Positions 34,588 to 41,817 of a stretch of 41,817 nucleotides of DNA are shown here, piece by piece. Positions within the stretch are counted from its first letter, which is position 1. Each line of letters begins with the position of its first letter. Where the stretch lies: positions 68,943 to 110,759 of the forward strand of contig NZ_GL890775.1 of the NCBI RefSeq assembly GCF_000211415.1, given 5' to 3'. Made by a program: the position numbers and the translations under genes. The notes beneath the pieces were generated by a model. The model was given only the letters and a program-made list of their open reading frames with translations. It was not told where the DNA came from and searched no databases. The stretch comes from Enterobacter mori LMG 25706 (GTDB lineage Bacteria; Pseudomonadota; Gammaproteobacteria; Enterobacterales; Enterobacteriaceae).

Positions 34588-35889
34588 TTATGACGTTATG
34601 TGACTGCGAGAAGCGGTGATGCCCGCCATCAGCAAGGGCATCAGTAATAAACCCATCAGGACGGCAGCAATCGAGAGCAAACTGAACATCCCCGACCAGC
34701 CGTAGCGTTCAATCACCTGCGACAGCGGCCACCCGGCCAGCGAGGCGCCCAGATAGGCAAATACGCCGAGAAAGCCGGTAATCGAGCCTGCCGCCTGTTT
34801 ATGTCCACACTCAACGGCGGCAAGGCCAATGAGCATCTGCGGACCGAAGACGAAAAATCCGACCGTAAAAAAGCACATCGCCAGCAGGGCATAGTGGTGA
34901 ACCGGTGCCAGCCACAGCGCGGCGACAGACACCATCAGCCCCAGCGTGAACAGCAAAATCATCGGTGCACGCTGGCCGCTGAACAGCAGGTCTGACCCCC
35001 ATCCGGCAAACAATGCGCCCAGTAAGCCGCCCACTTCGAACAGCATCACCGTGGCGTTGGCGCTGAGCAGGTTCACGCCGTGGCTTTCTGCCAGCCAGAT
35101 GTTGCCCCAGTCGTTCAGGGCGATGCGGATGAGATACACCAGCACATACGACGCCCCGAGCAGCCAGATCATCGGGTTTTGCAGCATGGTGGTGCGCAAC
35201 ATCTGCCATAGCCCCATCGCCGGGCTTTGCTGCTGCTGGCGCAGCTCCAGCGGATCGCTCCGCCACTCCCCGACCGTGGGCAGACCCTCTTCCTGCGGTG
35301 TGCCCCGCAGCTGTGTGGTCAGCCACAGGCCGAGCACGATGCTGATGATCCCCGGTGTCAGCATCGCCGCCTGCCAGCCCCATCGGTGGGCGGCAACGGC
35401 GCAAATCAACGGAATAATCGCGCCACCGATATTGATGGAGGTATTCCAGCAGCCCCACCAGAAGCCGCGTTCGTTACGCGAATACCAGTGGGTCAGCAGC
35501 CTGGCGCAGGGCGGCCAGCCCCAGCCCTGAAAGAAGCCGTTCAGCGTCCAGATAAACAGCAGCAGCGGGAACGCATCGCTAAAGCTGAACAGCACATTCA
35601 GCACGCCCGTTGCCAGCAGCCCGATGCCCATAAAGGCGCGCTGTCCGTGGCTGTCGTGCCAGAGCCCGGCGGCGAATTTGGACAGCCCGTAGCTGAGATA
35701 AAACAGCGAGCCGATAAGCCCGATATCGCCCTTGCTGAGCCCCAAATCCAGCTGCAGCGCGGGTAAAACAGTGTTCAGACTTTTTCGCGTCAGGTAAAAC
35801 GCGGCGTAGCCAATCACCATACAAAGGAGCAGCCTGGGGCGCAGCGCCCGGTAACGTTGTGAAACCTCTTCAGCAGACAGTGCGTGCAT
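34588..35889 (-). CDS. UhpC-like MFS sugar-phosphate sensor
   Basis: The protein is 433 residues with twelve spans, of the organophosphate:phosphate antiporter family (UhpC, UhpT, GlpT). Family features include YAAFYLTRKSLNTVLPAL near the start and the GFFQGWGWPPCARLLTHWYS block. In the E. coli system UhpC senses external glucose-6-phosphate and activates UhpB, and the order uhpA-uhpB-uhpC favours that sensor role here. ATG 35889 has GGAG six bases upstream; the frame upstream lacks hydrophobic content. No uhpT follows. Instead afuABC does, so this is a UhpABC-type paralogue tied to the Afu importer. No symbol is given because it is not the true uhp locus. Confidence 0.88.
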   Translation of the reverse strand: MHALSAEEVSQRYRALRPRLLLCMVIGYAAFYLTRKSLNTVLPALQLDLGLSKGDIGLIGSLFYLSYGLSKFAAGLWHDSHGQRAFMGIGLLATGVLNVLFSFSDAFPLLLFIWTLNGFFQGWGWPPCARLLTHWYSRNERGFWWGCWNTSINIGGAIIPLICAVAAHRWGWQAAMLTPGIISIVLGLWLTTQLRGTPQEEGLPTVGEWRSDPLELRQQQQSPAMGLWQMLRTTMLQNPMIWLLGASYVLVYLIRIALNDWGNIWLAESHGVNLLSANATVMLFEVGGLLGALFAGWGSDLLFSGQRAPMILLFTLGLMVSVAALWLAPVHHYALLAMCFFTVGFFVFGPQMLIGLAAVECGHKQAAGSITGFLGVFAYLGASLAGWPLSQVIERYGWSGMFSLLSIAAVLMGLLLMPLLMAGITASRSHITS

Positions 35890-35974
35890 GGCGTTCTCCG
35901 TTTGAGATGACTGTAGGGAAGTGCGGCATAAATGGGATGAGACAAAGTCTGGAGTGACTAAGACTTTTTCCTGG

Positions 35975-37516
35975 TCAGCGCGGCGTTTGTTGCAAATTTG
36001 TGGGCAGGTTAACAATTACGCGCGTCCCGAGACGGGATTCCAGCGTCAGTTCGCCGCCGAGCGCCGAGACGCGTTCGCGCATGCCCTGAATGCCGAAGCC
36101 GGGCTGCTGCTGCGGGCTGATGCCGTTGCCGTTATCGTGCACCTCGAGGTAGAGCCGCGCGTGACGCTGGCAGAGCAGAATCGTGACTTCGCTGGCGTTG
36201 GCGTGTTTGCAGACGTTGTTGAGTAGCTCCTGGAGCAGGCGATACAGGGTAAAGACCAGCGTTTCGCTCTCCGGCGGCGTGGGAAGCCGGTAATCAAAAC
36301 GGCAGCGGATCCCGCGTTCAGCAAAGGCGAACTCGTTGACCAGATGGTGCAGGGCCTCCTGGAGCGACAGCTCGTCCAGCACGGGTGGGCGGAGCTGGCG
36401 CAACAGCTGGCGCGTGGAGTGGTGAATACGCCGCGCGAGATCGTTGATCTGTCCGGCGGCCTCAATGGCGAGCGGCGTATCGCTCGCCCGCTTCACCAGC
36501 TGAGACTGGATCTGGATAGCGGTGATGTTCTGGCCGATTTCGTCGTGAAGCTCGCGCGCCAGTTGCTTGCGGGTGTCCTCTTCGGAATGGATCAGCTTTT
36601 CCGCCAGCGCCCGTCTGGCCTGAAGTTCATTCTCAAGCCGGTGGCGATAGCGTTCGAGGTTCATCGCCAGATGCTGCTGGCGGCTGATGGCGATCCCCAG
36701 GCCAATCCCCAGCAGCGACTGGGTAGAGAGAAAAATTTCCAGTTCGAGAAGGTCGCTAAACCCGACGCCCACCTGGCGGGCAATGGTGATCATCATGCTG
36801 CCGAGCAGCCCGGAAAGGACACCGCCCTGCCAGCCGAATTTCCACGCCATCACCACGTTGGGCAGGAACACGACAATCAGCAGCAGTCGCTCCAGCGCCG
36901 GGGAGAGCACCATCTGCGTGCCGATGCCGATAATGAAAAACAGGCTGCACCAGATAATCAGCGAGGTGCGCAGCGGCGGATTGCTGGTGTCCAGCCCCAG
37001 CAGATGGTAACGATGCTGCTGGCGTAAAAATTCGAAGACCAGATAGACGAACGGCGTAAGCAGTACGCCACCGGTAAAGGAGCCGAGCAAAAGCAGCGTG
37101 GCCGGGCTGTCCAGAAAGGGCGACAGGAGCAAGGTTTGCAGCAGGGCATTCACCGTCACCGCCGCAATCAGCGTCGACAGCCGCTGCCAGTAGAGCGGGA
37201 AGCGGTGCCAGTACCGCTGCGCCAGCCAGGCGCTGACGATGCCGATAAGCGGCACGGCCAGCATCAGATAACGCGTGAGGAGCTGCTCACCGTGCAGCCA
37301 CAGAATGGCGGCAAGGGGGGGAAGAATTAATGCAGGCCAGTAGCGGCGTGAAAGTAAAATCATCAGCGCCAGCCACACCCCCTGCGGCAGAAACAGCACC
37401 GCCTGCTGGCCGTTGTGGGTAAGGTAGAAGCTCAGCGTCCACAGCATCAGCCAGCCGGTTCCCCAGGCCAGCATAATGAACAGGGACAGGATCAGATGCC
37501 GGACAGCGCGCTGCAT
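35975..37516 (-). CDS. UhpB-like membrane sensor histidine kinase
   Basis: The protein is 513 residues. About eight hydrophobic spans (MASE1-like, about 8-280) precede a linker, a HisKA_3 dimerisation helix with ARELHDEIGQNITAIQ (phospho-accepting His324), and an HATPase domain with LLNNVCKHANASEVTI (N box) and GFGIQGMRERV. It overlaps the uhpA-like stop by one base (TGATG). In the E. coli relay UhpC activates UhpB, which phosphorylates UhpA. An 85-base gap separates it from the uhpC-like gene, the only sizeable break in the cluster. Confidence 0.9.
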   Translation of the reverse strand: MQRAVRHLILSLFIMLAWGTGWLMLWTLSFYLTHNGQQAVLFLPQGVWLALMILLSRRYWPALILPPLAAILWLHGEQLLTRYLMLAVPLIGIVSAWLAQRYWHRFPLYWQRLSTLIAAVTVNALLQTLLLSPFLDSPATLLLLGSFTGGVLLTPFVYLVFEFLRQQHRYHLLGLDTSNPPLRTSLIIWCSLFFIIGIGTQMVLSPALERLLLIVVFLPNVVMAWKFGWQGGVLSGLLGSMMITIARQVGVGFSDLLELEIFLSTQSLLGIGLGIAISRQQHLAMNLERYRHRLENELQARRALAEKLIHSEEDTRKQLARELHDEIGQNITAIQIQSQLVKRASDTPLAIEAAGQINDLARRIHHSTRQLLRQLRPPVLDELSLQEALHHLVNEFAFAERGIRCRFDYRLPTPPESETLVFTLYRLLQELLNNVCKHANASEVTILLCQRHARLYLEVHDNGNGISPQQQPGFGIQGMRERVSALGGELTLESRLGTRVIVNLPTNLQQTPR

Positions 37517-38145
37517 CAGTGGCCCGTGAGCAGTTGGTTATCCAGCGCGAAGTGCACCAGGTCGATGGTGCTGCTGCACTGAAGCTTGCCCAGCACGTTG
37601 GCACGATGGACATGAACGGTTTTATGGCTCAGCGAAAGCGTATAGGCTATCTCCTTCACGCTTTCGCCTTTCACCAGCAGCTCAAACACTTCGCGCTCGC
37701 GCGGAGTGAGCGCCTCAAGCACTTTTGGCATCGGCTCGCCGCCGCGCAGCGCTTTTACCGCATCGGCGCACAGGTAATGCCCGCCCATGCCGACGGCGCG
37801 CACGGCCTGCACCAGCTCCTCCGGGCCGCAGCGCTTGGTCAGATAGCCGCTAGCACCCGCGTCGAGGGCACTTTGCACAAAGGCCGGTGTGTCGTAGATG
37901 CTCAGGATGATGGCGCGAAACGTCGGCCGCTGCTGGCGCAGGCGCTTGAGCAGGCTAAGACCGTTTTCGTCCGGCATCGCGACGTCCATCACCGCCACGT
38001 CGATATCGTTGCGCGACAGGGCGGGCCACGCCTCCGCCGCGCTGCTAAACTGGCCCTCAACGATCACATCCTCTTCCAGATTTAACAGCTGGGCGAAACC
38101 GGAACGCACCACCACGTGATCGTCCACCAGCACCACTTTAATCAT
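37516..38145 (-). CDS. UhpA-like response regulator
   Basis: The protein is 209 residues of the NarL/FixJ family. The receiver has VLVDDH, the phosphoacceptor Asp54 in AVMDVAMPDE, and KRCGPEEL with the conserved Lys. The LuxR-type HTH is LTPREREVFELLVKGESVKEIA, with KTVHVHRANVLGKL as recognition helix. It matches E. coli UhpA in pattern (RSGFAQLL, KTVHVHRAN) but is a paralogue. It is the first gene of the uhpABC-like/afuABC cluster and probably activates that cluster or the afu part when the sensor detects its sugar phosphate. Confidence 0.9.
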   Translation of the reverse strand: MIKVVLVDDHVVVRSGFAQLLNLEEDVIVEGQFSSAAEAWPALSRNDIDVAVMDVAMPDENGLSLLKRLRQQRPTFRAIILSIYDTPAFVQSALDAGASGYLTKRCGPEELVQAVRAVGMGGHYLCADAVKALRGGEPMPKVLEALTPREREVFELLVKGESVKEIAYTLSLSHKTVHVHRANVLGKLQCSSTIDLVHFALDNQLLTGH

Positions 38146-38214
38146 CTCGACACCTTTTGCTCATTCGTTGACCTATGATGCCCGTTGCCGGCGGGCTGGC
38201 AATCCTGCGGCTGC

Positions 38215-38226
38215 GGTTATGTAACC
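38215..38226. promoter_or_regulatory. Palindrome in the uhpA-like/tauA divergent region
   Basis: GGTTA-TG-TAACC is a perfect inverted repeat, followed by a second GATGTAAC copy at 38227-38234. The 240-base divergent region must hold the promoters of both the uhpA-like gene and tauA. The tau side includes ATTCCTTTATCAAAATTCC (38321-38339), the kind of AT-rich repeat bound by Cbl or CysB before sulfonate genes. Protein assignments are inference. Confidence 0.35.
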
Positions 38227-38385
38227 GATGTAACAAAATTGCAATAAAGCCACAGCCCACTTTTTAACTATCCTTTGCCGGTTTTTTTCTAAAAACGATT
38301 CGGAATGAGCGATACCTTTTTATTCCTTTATCAAAATTCCCGCGCCGGAAATACTGCCCTCATAACAACAAGGGGAGCAGGCACT

Positions 38386-39348
38386 ATGGCAATTTCATCG
38401 CGAATCACATTACTCGGCGCACTGGCGCTGTGGGCTTTTCAGGCGCAGGCGGTAGACGTCACCGTTGCGTATCAGACCTCTGCGGAACCGGCGAAAGTCG
38501 CGCAGGCGGACAACACCTTTGCCAAAGAGAGCGGCGCGAAAGTCGACTGGCGCAAGTTCGACAGCGGGGCATCCGTCGTGCGTGCGTTAGCCTCCGGCGA
38601 CGTGCAGATCGGCAATATTGGATCCAGCCCGCTGGCGGTGGCGGCCAGCCAGCAGGCGCCGATTGAGGCGTTCCTGCTCGCCTCACAGCTCGGGAACTCT
38701 GAAGCGCTGGTGGTGAAGAAAAATATCACCAAACCGGAAGATCTGATCGGCAAACGCATCGCCGTGCCGTTCATTTCAACTACGCACTACAGCCTGCCGG
38801 CGGCGCTGAAACACTGGGGCATCAAGCCGGGTCAGGTACAAATTCTCAACCTGCAGCCGCCGGCGATTATCGCCGCCTGGCAGCGCGGCGACATTGACGG
38901 TGCCTACGTCTGGGCCCCGGCGGTGAACGAGCTGGAAAAAGACGGCACCGTGCTGACCGACTCTGAAAAAGTGGGCCAGTGGGGCGCGCCAACCCTCGAC
39001 GTGTGGGTCGTGCGCAAAGACTTTGCCGAGAAACATCCTGAGGTGGTGAAAGCCTTTGCGAAAAGCGCGATTGACGCCCAGCAGCCGTACATCAGTAACC
39101 CGGATGAATGGCTGAAGCAGCCCGCCAACCTGGAAAAACTCTCCCGCCTGAGCGGCGTGCCGGAAGCGGACGTGCCGGGACTGGTGAAAGGCAATACCTA
39201 TCTGACCCCCGCGCAGCAGGTGCAGCAGCTGACCGGGCCGGTGAACAAAGCGATTGTGGATACCGCCACCTTCCTGAAAGAGCAGGGCAAAGTGCCTGCG
39301 GCGGCAGCGGATTACAGCCAGTACGTGACCGATCGCTTTGTGAAATAA
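38386..39348 (+). CDS. tauA: Taurine-binding periplasmic protein TauA
   Basis: The protein is 320 residues, the E. coli length. A signal peptide ends QAQA before [20 protein letters not shown]. It is a class II substrate-binding protein for taurine, with [19 protein letters not shown] and GAYVWAPA as the conserved ligand region. ATG 38386 has AGGGGAG eight bases upstream. The longer frame from 38305 adds a non-signal leader and is rejected. First gene of tauABCD, which is expressed under sulfate starvation through Cbl and CysB in E. coli. Confidence 0.95.
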   Translation: MAISSRITLLGALALWAFQAQAVDVTVAYQTSAEPAKVAQADNTFAKESGAKVDWRKFDSGASVVRALASGDVQIGNIGSSPLAVAASQQAPIEAFLLASQLGNSEALVVKKNITKPEDLIGKRIAVPFISTTHYSLPAALKHWGIKPGQVQILNLQPPAIIAAWQRGDIDGAYVWAPAVNELEKDGTVLTDSEKVGQWGAPTLDVWVVRKDFAEKHPEVVKAFAKSAIDAQQPYISNPDEWLKQPANLEKLSRLSGVPEADVPGLVKGNTYLTPAQQVQQLTGPVNKAIVDTATFLKEQGKVPAAAADYSQYVTDRFVK

Positions 39349-39358
39349 GGAGTCCGCC

Positions 39359-40126
39359 ATGCTGAATATTACGAACCTGTATGCCGATTACGGTGGTAAA
39401 CCCGCGCTGGAGGACATCAACCTGACGCTGGACAGCGGTGAGCTGCTGGTGGTGCTGGGCCCGTCAGGGTGCGGAAAAACCACGCTGCTGAATCTGATCG
39501 CCGGGTTTGTCCCTTATCAGCATGGCACCATTCAACTGGAAGGCAAAAAGGTGGAAGGCCCGGGCGCCGAGCGCGGCGTGGTCTTCCAGAATGAAGGGCT
39601 GCTCCCCTGGCGCAACGTGCAGGAAAATGTGGCGTTTGGGCTGCAGCTGGCGGGTGTTAATCGTGAACAGCGGCTGGAAACGGCGCGGGCGATGCTGAAA
39701 AAAGTGGGGCTGGAAGGGGCGGAAAAACGCTTTATCTGGCAGCTTTCCGGTGGTCAGCGGCAGCGCGTAGGTATTGCCCGCGCGCTGGCCGCAAATCCGC
39801 AGCTGTTGCTGCTGGACGAGCCGTTCGGGGCGCTGGATGCCTTCACCCGCGAGCAGATGCAAACCCTGCTGCTGCGCCTGTGGCATGAGACGGGCAAGCA
39901 GGTGCTGTTGATTACCCACGATATCGAAGAGGCGGTGTTTATGGCGACCGAGCTGGCGCTGCTCTCGCCGGGGCCGGGCCGCGTGCTGGAGCGTTTGCCG
40001 CTGGATTTCGCCCGCCGCTACGTCGCGGGAGAACCCGTGCGCAGCATCAAATCCGATCCGCTGTTTATCGAACAGCGTGAATACGTCTTAAGCCGCGTGT
40101 TTGAACAACGGGAGGCTTTTTCATGA
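39359..40126 (+). CDS. tauB: Taurine ABC transporter ATPase TauB
   Basis: The protein is 255 residues, with Walker [10 protein letters not shown] (about 34-42), Q-loop FQNEGLLPW, signature [15 protein letters not shown], Walker [13 protein letters not shown] and H-loop THDIEEA. It energises taurine uptake through TauC. AAGGAG precedes the ATG by seven bases, and the stop overlaps the tauC start by four bases. Confidence 0.96.
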   Translation: MLNITNLYADYGGKPALEDINLTLDSGELLVVLGPSGCGKTTLLNLIAGFVPYQHGTIQLEGKKVEGPGAERGVVFQNEGLLPWRNVQENVAFGLQLAGVNREQRLETARAMLKKVGLEGAEKRFIWQLSGGQRQRVGIARALAANPQLLLLDEPFGALDAFTREQMQTLLLRLWHETGKQVLLITHDIEEAVFMATELALLSPGPGRVLERLPLDFARRYVAGEPVRSIKSDPLFIEQREYVLSRVFEQREAFS

Positions 40127-40950
40127 GTATCGTCTTCAGTGAAAAAACGCGCCGCACGCGTCTGGCGCTGCGCTGGCCTTTCTCGCGCCAAATCACCTTG
40201 AGCGTCGGTACGCTGCTGGTCTTACTGGCGGTGTGGTGGGCGGTTGCTGCCCAGCAGTGGGTTAGCCCGCTGTTTCTGCCGCCGCCGGGACAGGTGCTGG
40301 CCAAACTCATTACCATCGCCGGGCCGCAGGGCTTTATGGATGCCACGCTCTGGCAGCACTTAGGTGCAAGTCTGGCGCGTATTCTGGTGGCGCTGCTGGC
40401 GGCGGTAATTATCGGGATTCCGGTCGGGATCGCGATGGGCTTAAGCCCGACGGTGCGCGGCATCCTCGACCCGCTGATTGAGCTTTACCGTCCGGTGCCG
40501 CCGCTGGCCTATCTGCCGCTGATGGTTATCTGGTTCGGCATCGGTGAAACGTCAAAAATCCTGCTGATTTATCTGGCAATTTTCGCCCCGGTTGCCATGT
40601 CGGCGCTGGCGGGCGTGAAGAGCGCCCAGCAGGTGCGGATCCGCGCGGCGCAGTCGCTGGGAGCCAGCCGCACGCAGGTGCTGCTGTTCGTGATTTTACC
40701 GGGCGCACTGCCGGAGATTTTAACCGGGCTGCGCATCGGCCTCGGCGTGGGCTGGTCCACGCTGGTGGCGGCTGAGCTGATTGCCGCCACGCGCGGCCTT
40801 GGGTTTATGGTGCAGTCGGCGGGAGAGTTCCTGGCGACTGACGTGGTACTGGCAGGGATCGCGGTGATCGCCGCGATCGCCTTTGGATTAGAACTGGGGC
40901 TGCGCGCGTTACAGCGCCGCCTGACGCCCTGGCATGGAGAAATACAATGA
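40123..40950 (+). CDS. tauC: Taurine ABC transporter permease TauC
   Basis: The protein is 275 residues with about six spans and the SsuC/TauC-type EAA loop ([28 protein letters not shown] region). It is the inner-membrane channel for taurine. It overlaps both neighbours by four bases (ATGA), so tauBCD are translated as a unit. Confidence 0.96.
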   Translation: MSIVFSEKTRRTRLALRWPFSRQITLSVGTLLVLLAVWWAVAAQQWVSPLFLPPPGQVLAKLITIAGPQGFMDATLWQHLGASLARILVALLAAVIIGIPVGIAMGLSPTVRGILDPLIELYRPVPPLAYLPLMVIWFGIGETSKILLIYLAIFAPVAMSALAGVKSAQQVRIRAAQSLGASRTQVLLFVILPGALPEILTGLRIGLGVGWSTLVAAELIAATRGLGFMVQSAGEFLATDVVLAGIAVIAAIAFGLELGLRALQRRLTPWHGEIQ

Positions 40951-41795
40951 GTGAACGTCTGACCATTACCCCGCTGGGGCCGTACATTGGCGCGCAGGTG
41001 TCGGGCCTGGATGTGACCCGTCCGCTGAGCGATAACCAGTTCGAGCAGCTGTACCACGCGGTACTGCGTCATCAGGTGGTGTTCCTGCGCGAACAGGCGA
41101 TCACCCCGCAGCAGCAGCGCGCGCTGGCGCTGCGTTTTGGCGACCTGCATATCCACCCGGTCTATCCGCATGCGGAAGGCGTGGAGGAGATTATCGTTCT
41201 GGACACCCACAACGATAACCCGCCGGATAACGACAACTGGCACACCGACGTGACCTTTATCGAGACGCCGCCGGCCGGGGCGATTCTGGCGGCGAAGCTG
41301 CTGCCGGAGACGGGCGGGGATACGCTGTGGGCCAGCGGCATTGCGGCCTTTGAGGCGCTCTCCGCGCCGTTCCGGACGCTGCTGAGCGGGCTGCGCGCAG
41401 AGCACGACTTCAAAAAATCGTTCCAGGAGTACAAGTACCGTAAAACGGAAGAGGAACATCAGCGCTGGCAGGAGGCGGTAGCGAAGCATCCTCCGCTGCT
41501 GCACCCGGTGGTGCGCACCCATCCGGTCACGGGCAAGCAGGCGCTGTTCGTGAACGAAGGGTTCACAACGCGCATCGTGGACGTATCCGAGAAAGAGAGT
41601 GAGGCGCTGCTGGGGTTCCTCTTCGCGCATATCACCAAGCCGGAGTTTCAGGTGCGCTGGCGCTGGCAGGAGAACGACCTGGCGATCTGGGATAACCGGG
41701 TAACGCAGCACTATGCCAATGCGGACTATCTTCCGCAGCGCAGGATTATGCAGCGGGCGACGATTTTGGGGGATAAGCCGTTTTACCGTCCTTGA
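40947..41795 (+). CDS. tauD: Taurine dioxygenase TauD
   Basis: This Fe(II)/2-oxoglutarate dioxygenase hydroxylates taurine so that sulfite is released, providing sulfur. It is 282 residues. The metal triad is His99 and Asp101 (NWHTDVTF) plus the distal His in VTQHYAN, and the 2-oxoglutarate Arg is in [10 protein letters not shown]. The numbering of the first two matches E. coli TauD. It completes the tau operon. Confidence 0.96.
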   Translation: MSERLTITPLGPYIGAQVSGLDVTRPLSDNQFEQLYHAVLRHQVVFLREQAITPQQQRALALRFGDLHIHPVYPHAEGVEEIIVLDTHNDNPPDNDNWHTDVTFIETPPAGAILAAKLLPETGGDTLWASGIAAFEALSAPFRTLLSGLRAEHDFKKSFQEYKYRKTEEEHQRWQEAVAKHPPLLHPVVRTHPVTGKQALFVNEGFTTRIVDVSEKESEALLGFLFAHITKPEFQVRWRWQENDLAIWDNRVTQHYANADYLPQRRIMQRATILGDKPFYRP

Positions 41796-41796
41796 A

Positions 41797-41817
41797 CCGT
41801 CGCACCCGTAGGCCGGG
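41797..41817. repeat. Possible start of a REP element at the window edge
   Basis: The last bases read GTAGGCCGGG, the usual opening of an enterobacterial extragenic palindrome after an operon end. It is cut off by the window, so its pairing arm cannot be seen. Confidence 0.3.

Noticed and set aside
36344..37027. Plus-strand 227-residue frame opposite the uhpB-like gene
   Set aside because: Shadow frame, low-complexity charged composition, no ribosome site and opposite to a well-supported kinase.
1..41817. CRISPR array, insertion sequence, rRNA or riboswitch
   Set aside because: No regularly spaced repeats, no transposase frames, no rRNA-like sequence, and no leader matching a riboswitch I know.

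Overview
The window looks like the chromosome of an Enterobacter-type member of the Enterobacteriaceae (Enterobacter, Lelliottia or Leclercia; species not determinable by eye). The basis is near-identity to E. coli-type PhoE, ProB, ProA, MmuP, MmuM, AfuBC and TauABCD, and the familiar gene order phoE / proB-proA-thrW / accessory DNA / mmuPM / tauABCD. Core genes are GC-rich. The stretch from about 3960 to 8880 is visibly AT-rich and foreign.

Layout. (1) 1-3957: phoE with a Pho box, divergent from proB-proA, then tRNA-Thr(CGU) thrW. proA carries a one-base insertion that destroys its last ~36 codons. (2) 3958-8880: an accessory island behind thrW with no integrase. It is a patchwork of leftovers: an HExxH protein plus lipoprotein (probable type VI secretion effector/immunity pair), a decayed prophage- or satellite-like minus-strand segment, a small membrane protein facing a nonsense-mutated DUF4225 remnant, and an intact two-gene operon encoding a UG/Abi-like reverse transcriptase and a small HEPN-like protein. 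The last is the best candidate for a little-described defence system. (3) 8882-17932: chromosomal catA-type chloramphenicol acetyltransferase, a GGDEF-EAL protein with a secreted molybdopterin-fold partner, a cytochrome b561/catalase-like pair, a HAMP-GAF-GGDEF diguanylate cyclase, an AI-2E-family membrane protein and a GFA protein. (4) 18028-20505: a 28-codon ORF whose ribosome site lies in a hairpin, then MetJ-box-controlled mmuP-mmuM for S-methylmethionine use. (5) 20506-30301: a complete chaperone-usher fimbrial operon ending in an EAL phosphodiesterase, followed by MarT-, FidL- and LuxR-like regulators. (6) 30348-38145, minus strand: uhpA-, uhpB- and uhpC-like sensory genes followed by afuA-afuB-afuC, a sugar-phosphate ABC importer whose binding-protein gene has an in-frame TGA. 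(7) 38386-41795: tauABCD for taurine sulfur scavenging.

How it fits together: three separate cyclic-di-GMP proteins bracket the fimbrial locus, so adhesion is probably under local c-di-GMP control. The Uhp-like relay probably senses an external phosphorylated compound and drives the Afu importer behind it, unless the afuA lesion is real and has silenced uptake. The thrW island mixes competition genes (probable T6SS) with a probable phage-defence operon.

Limits: all calls are by eye from sequence and family knowledge; no search was run. The proA insertion and the afuA stop could be sequencing errors.
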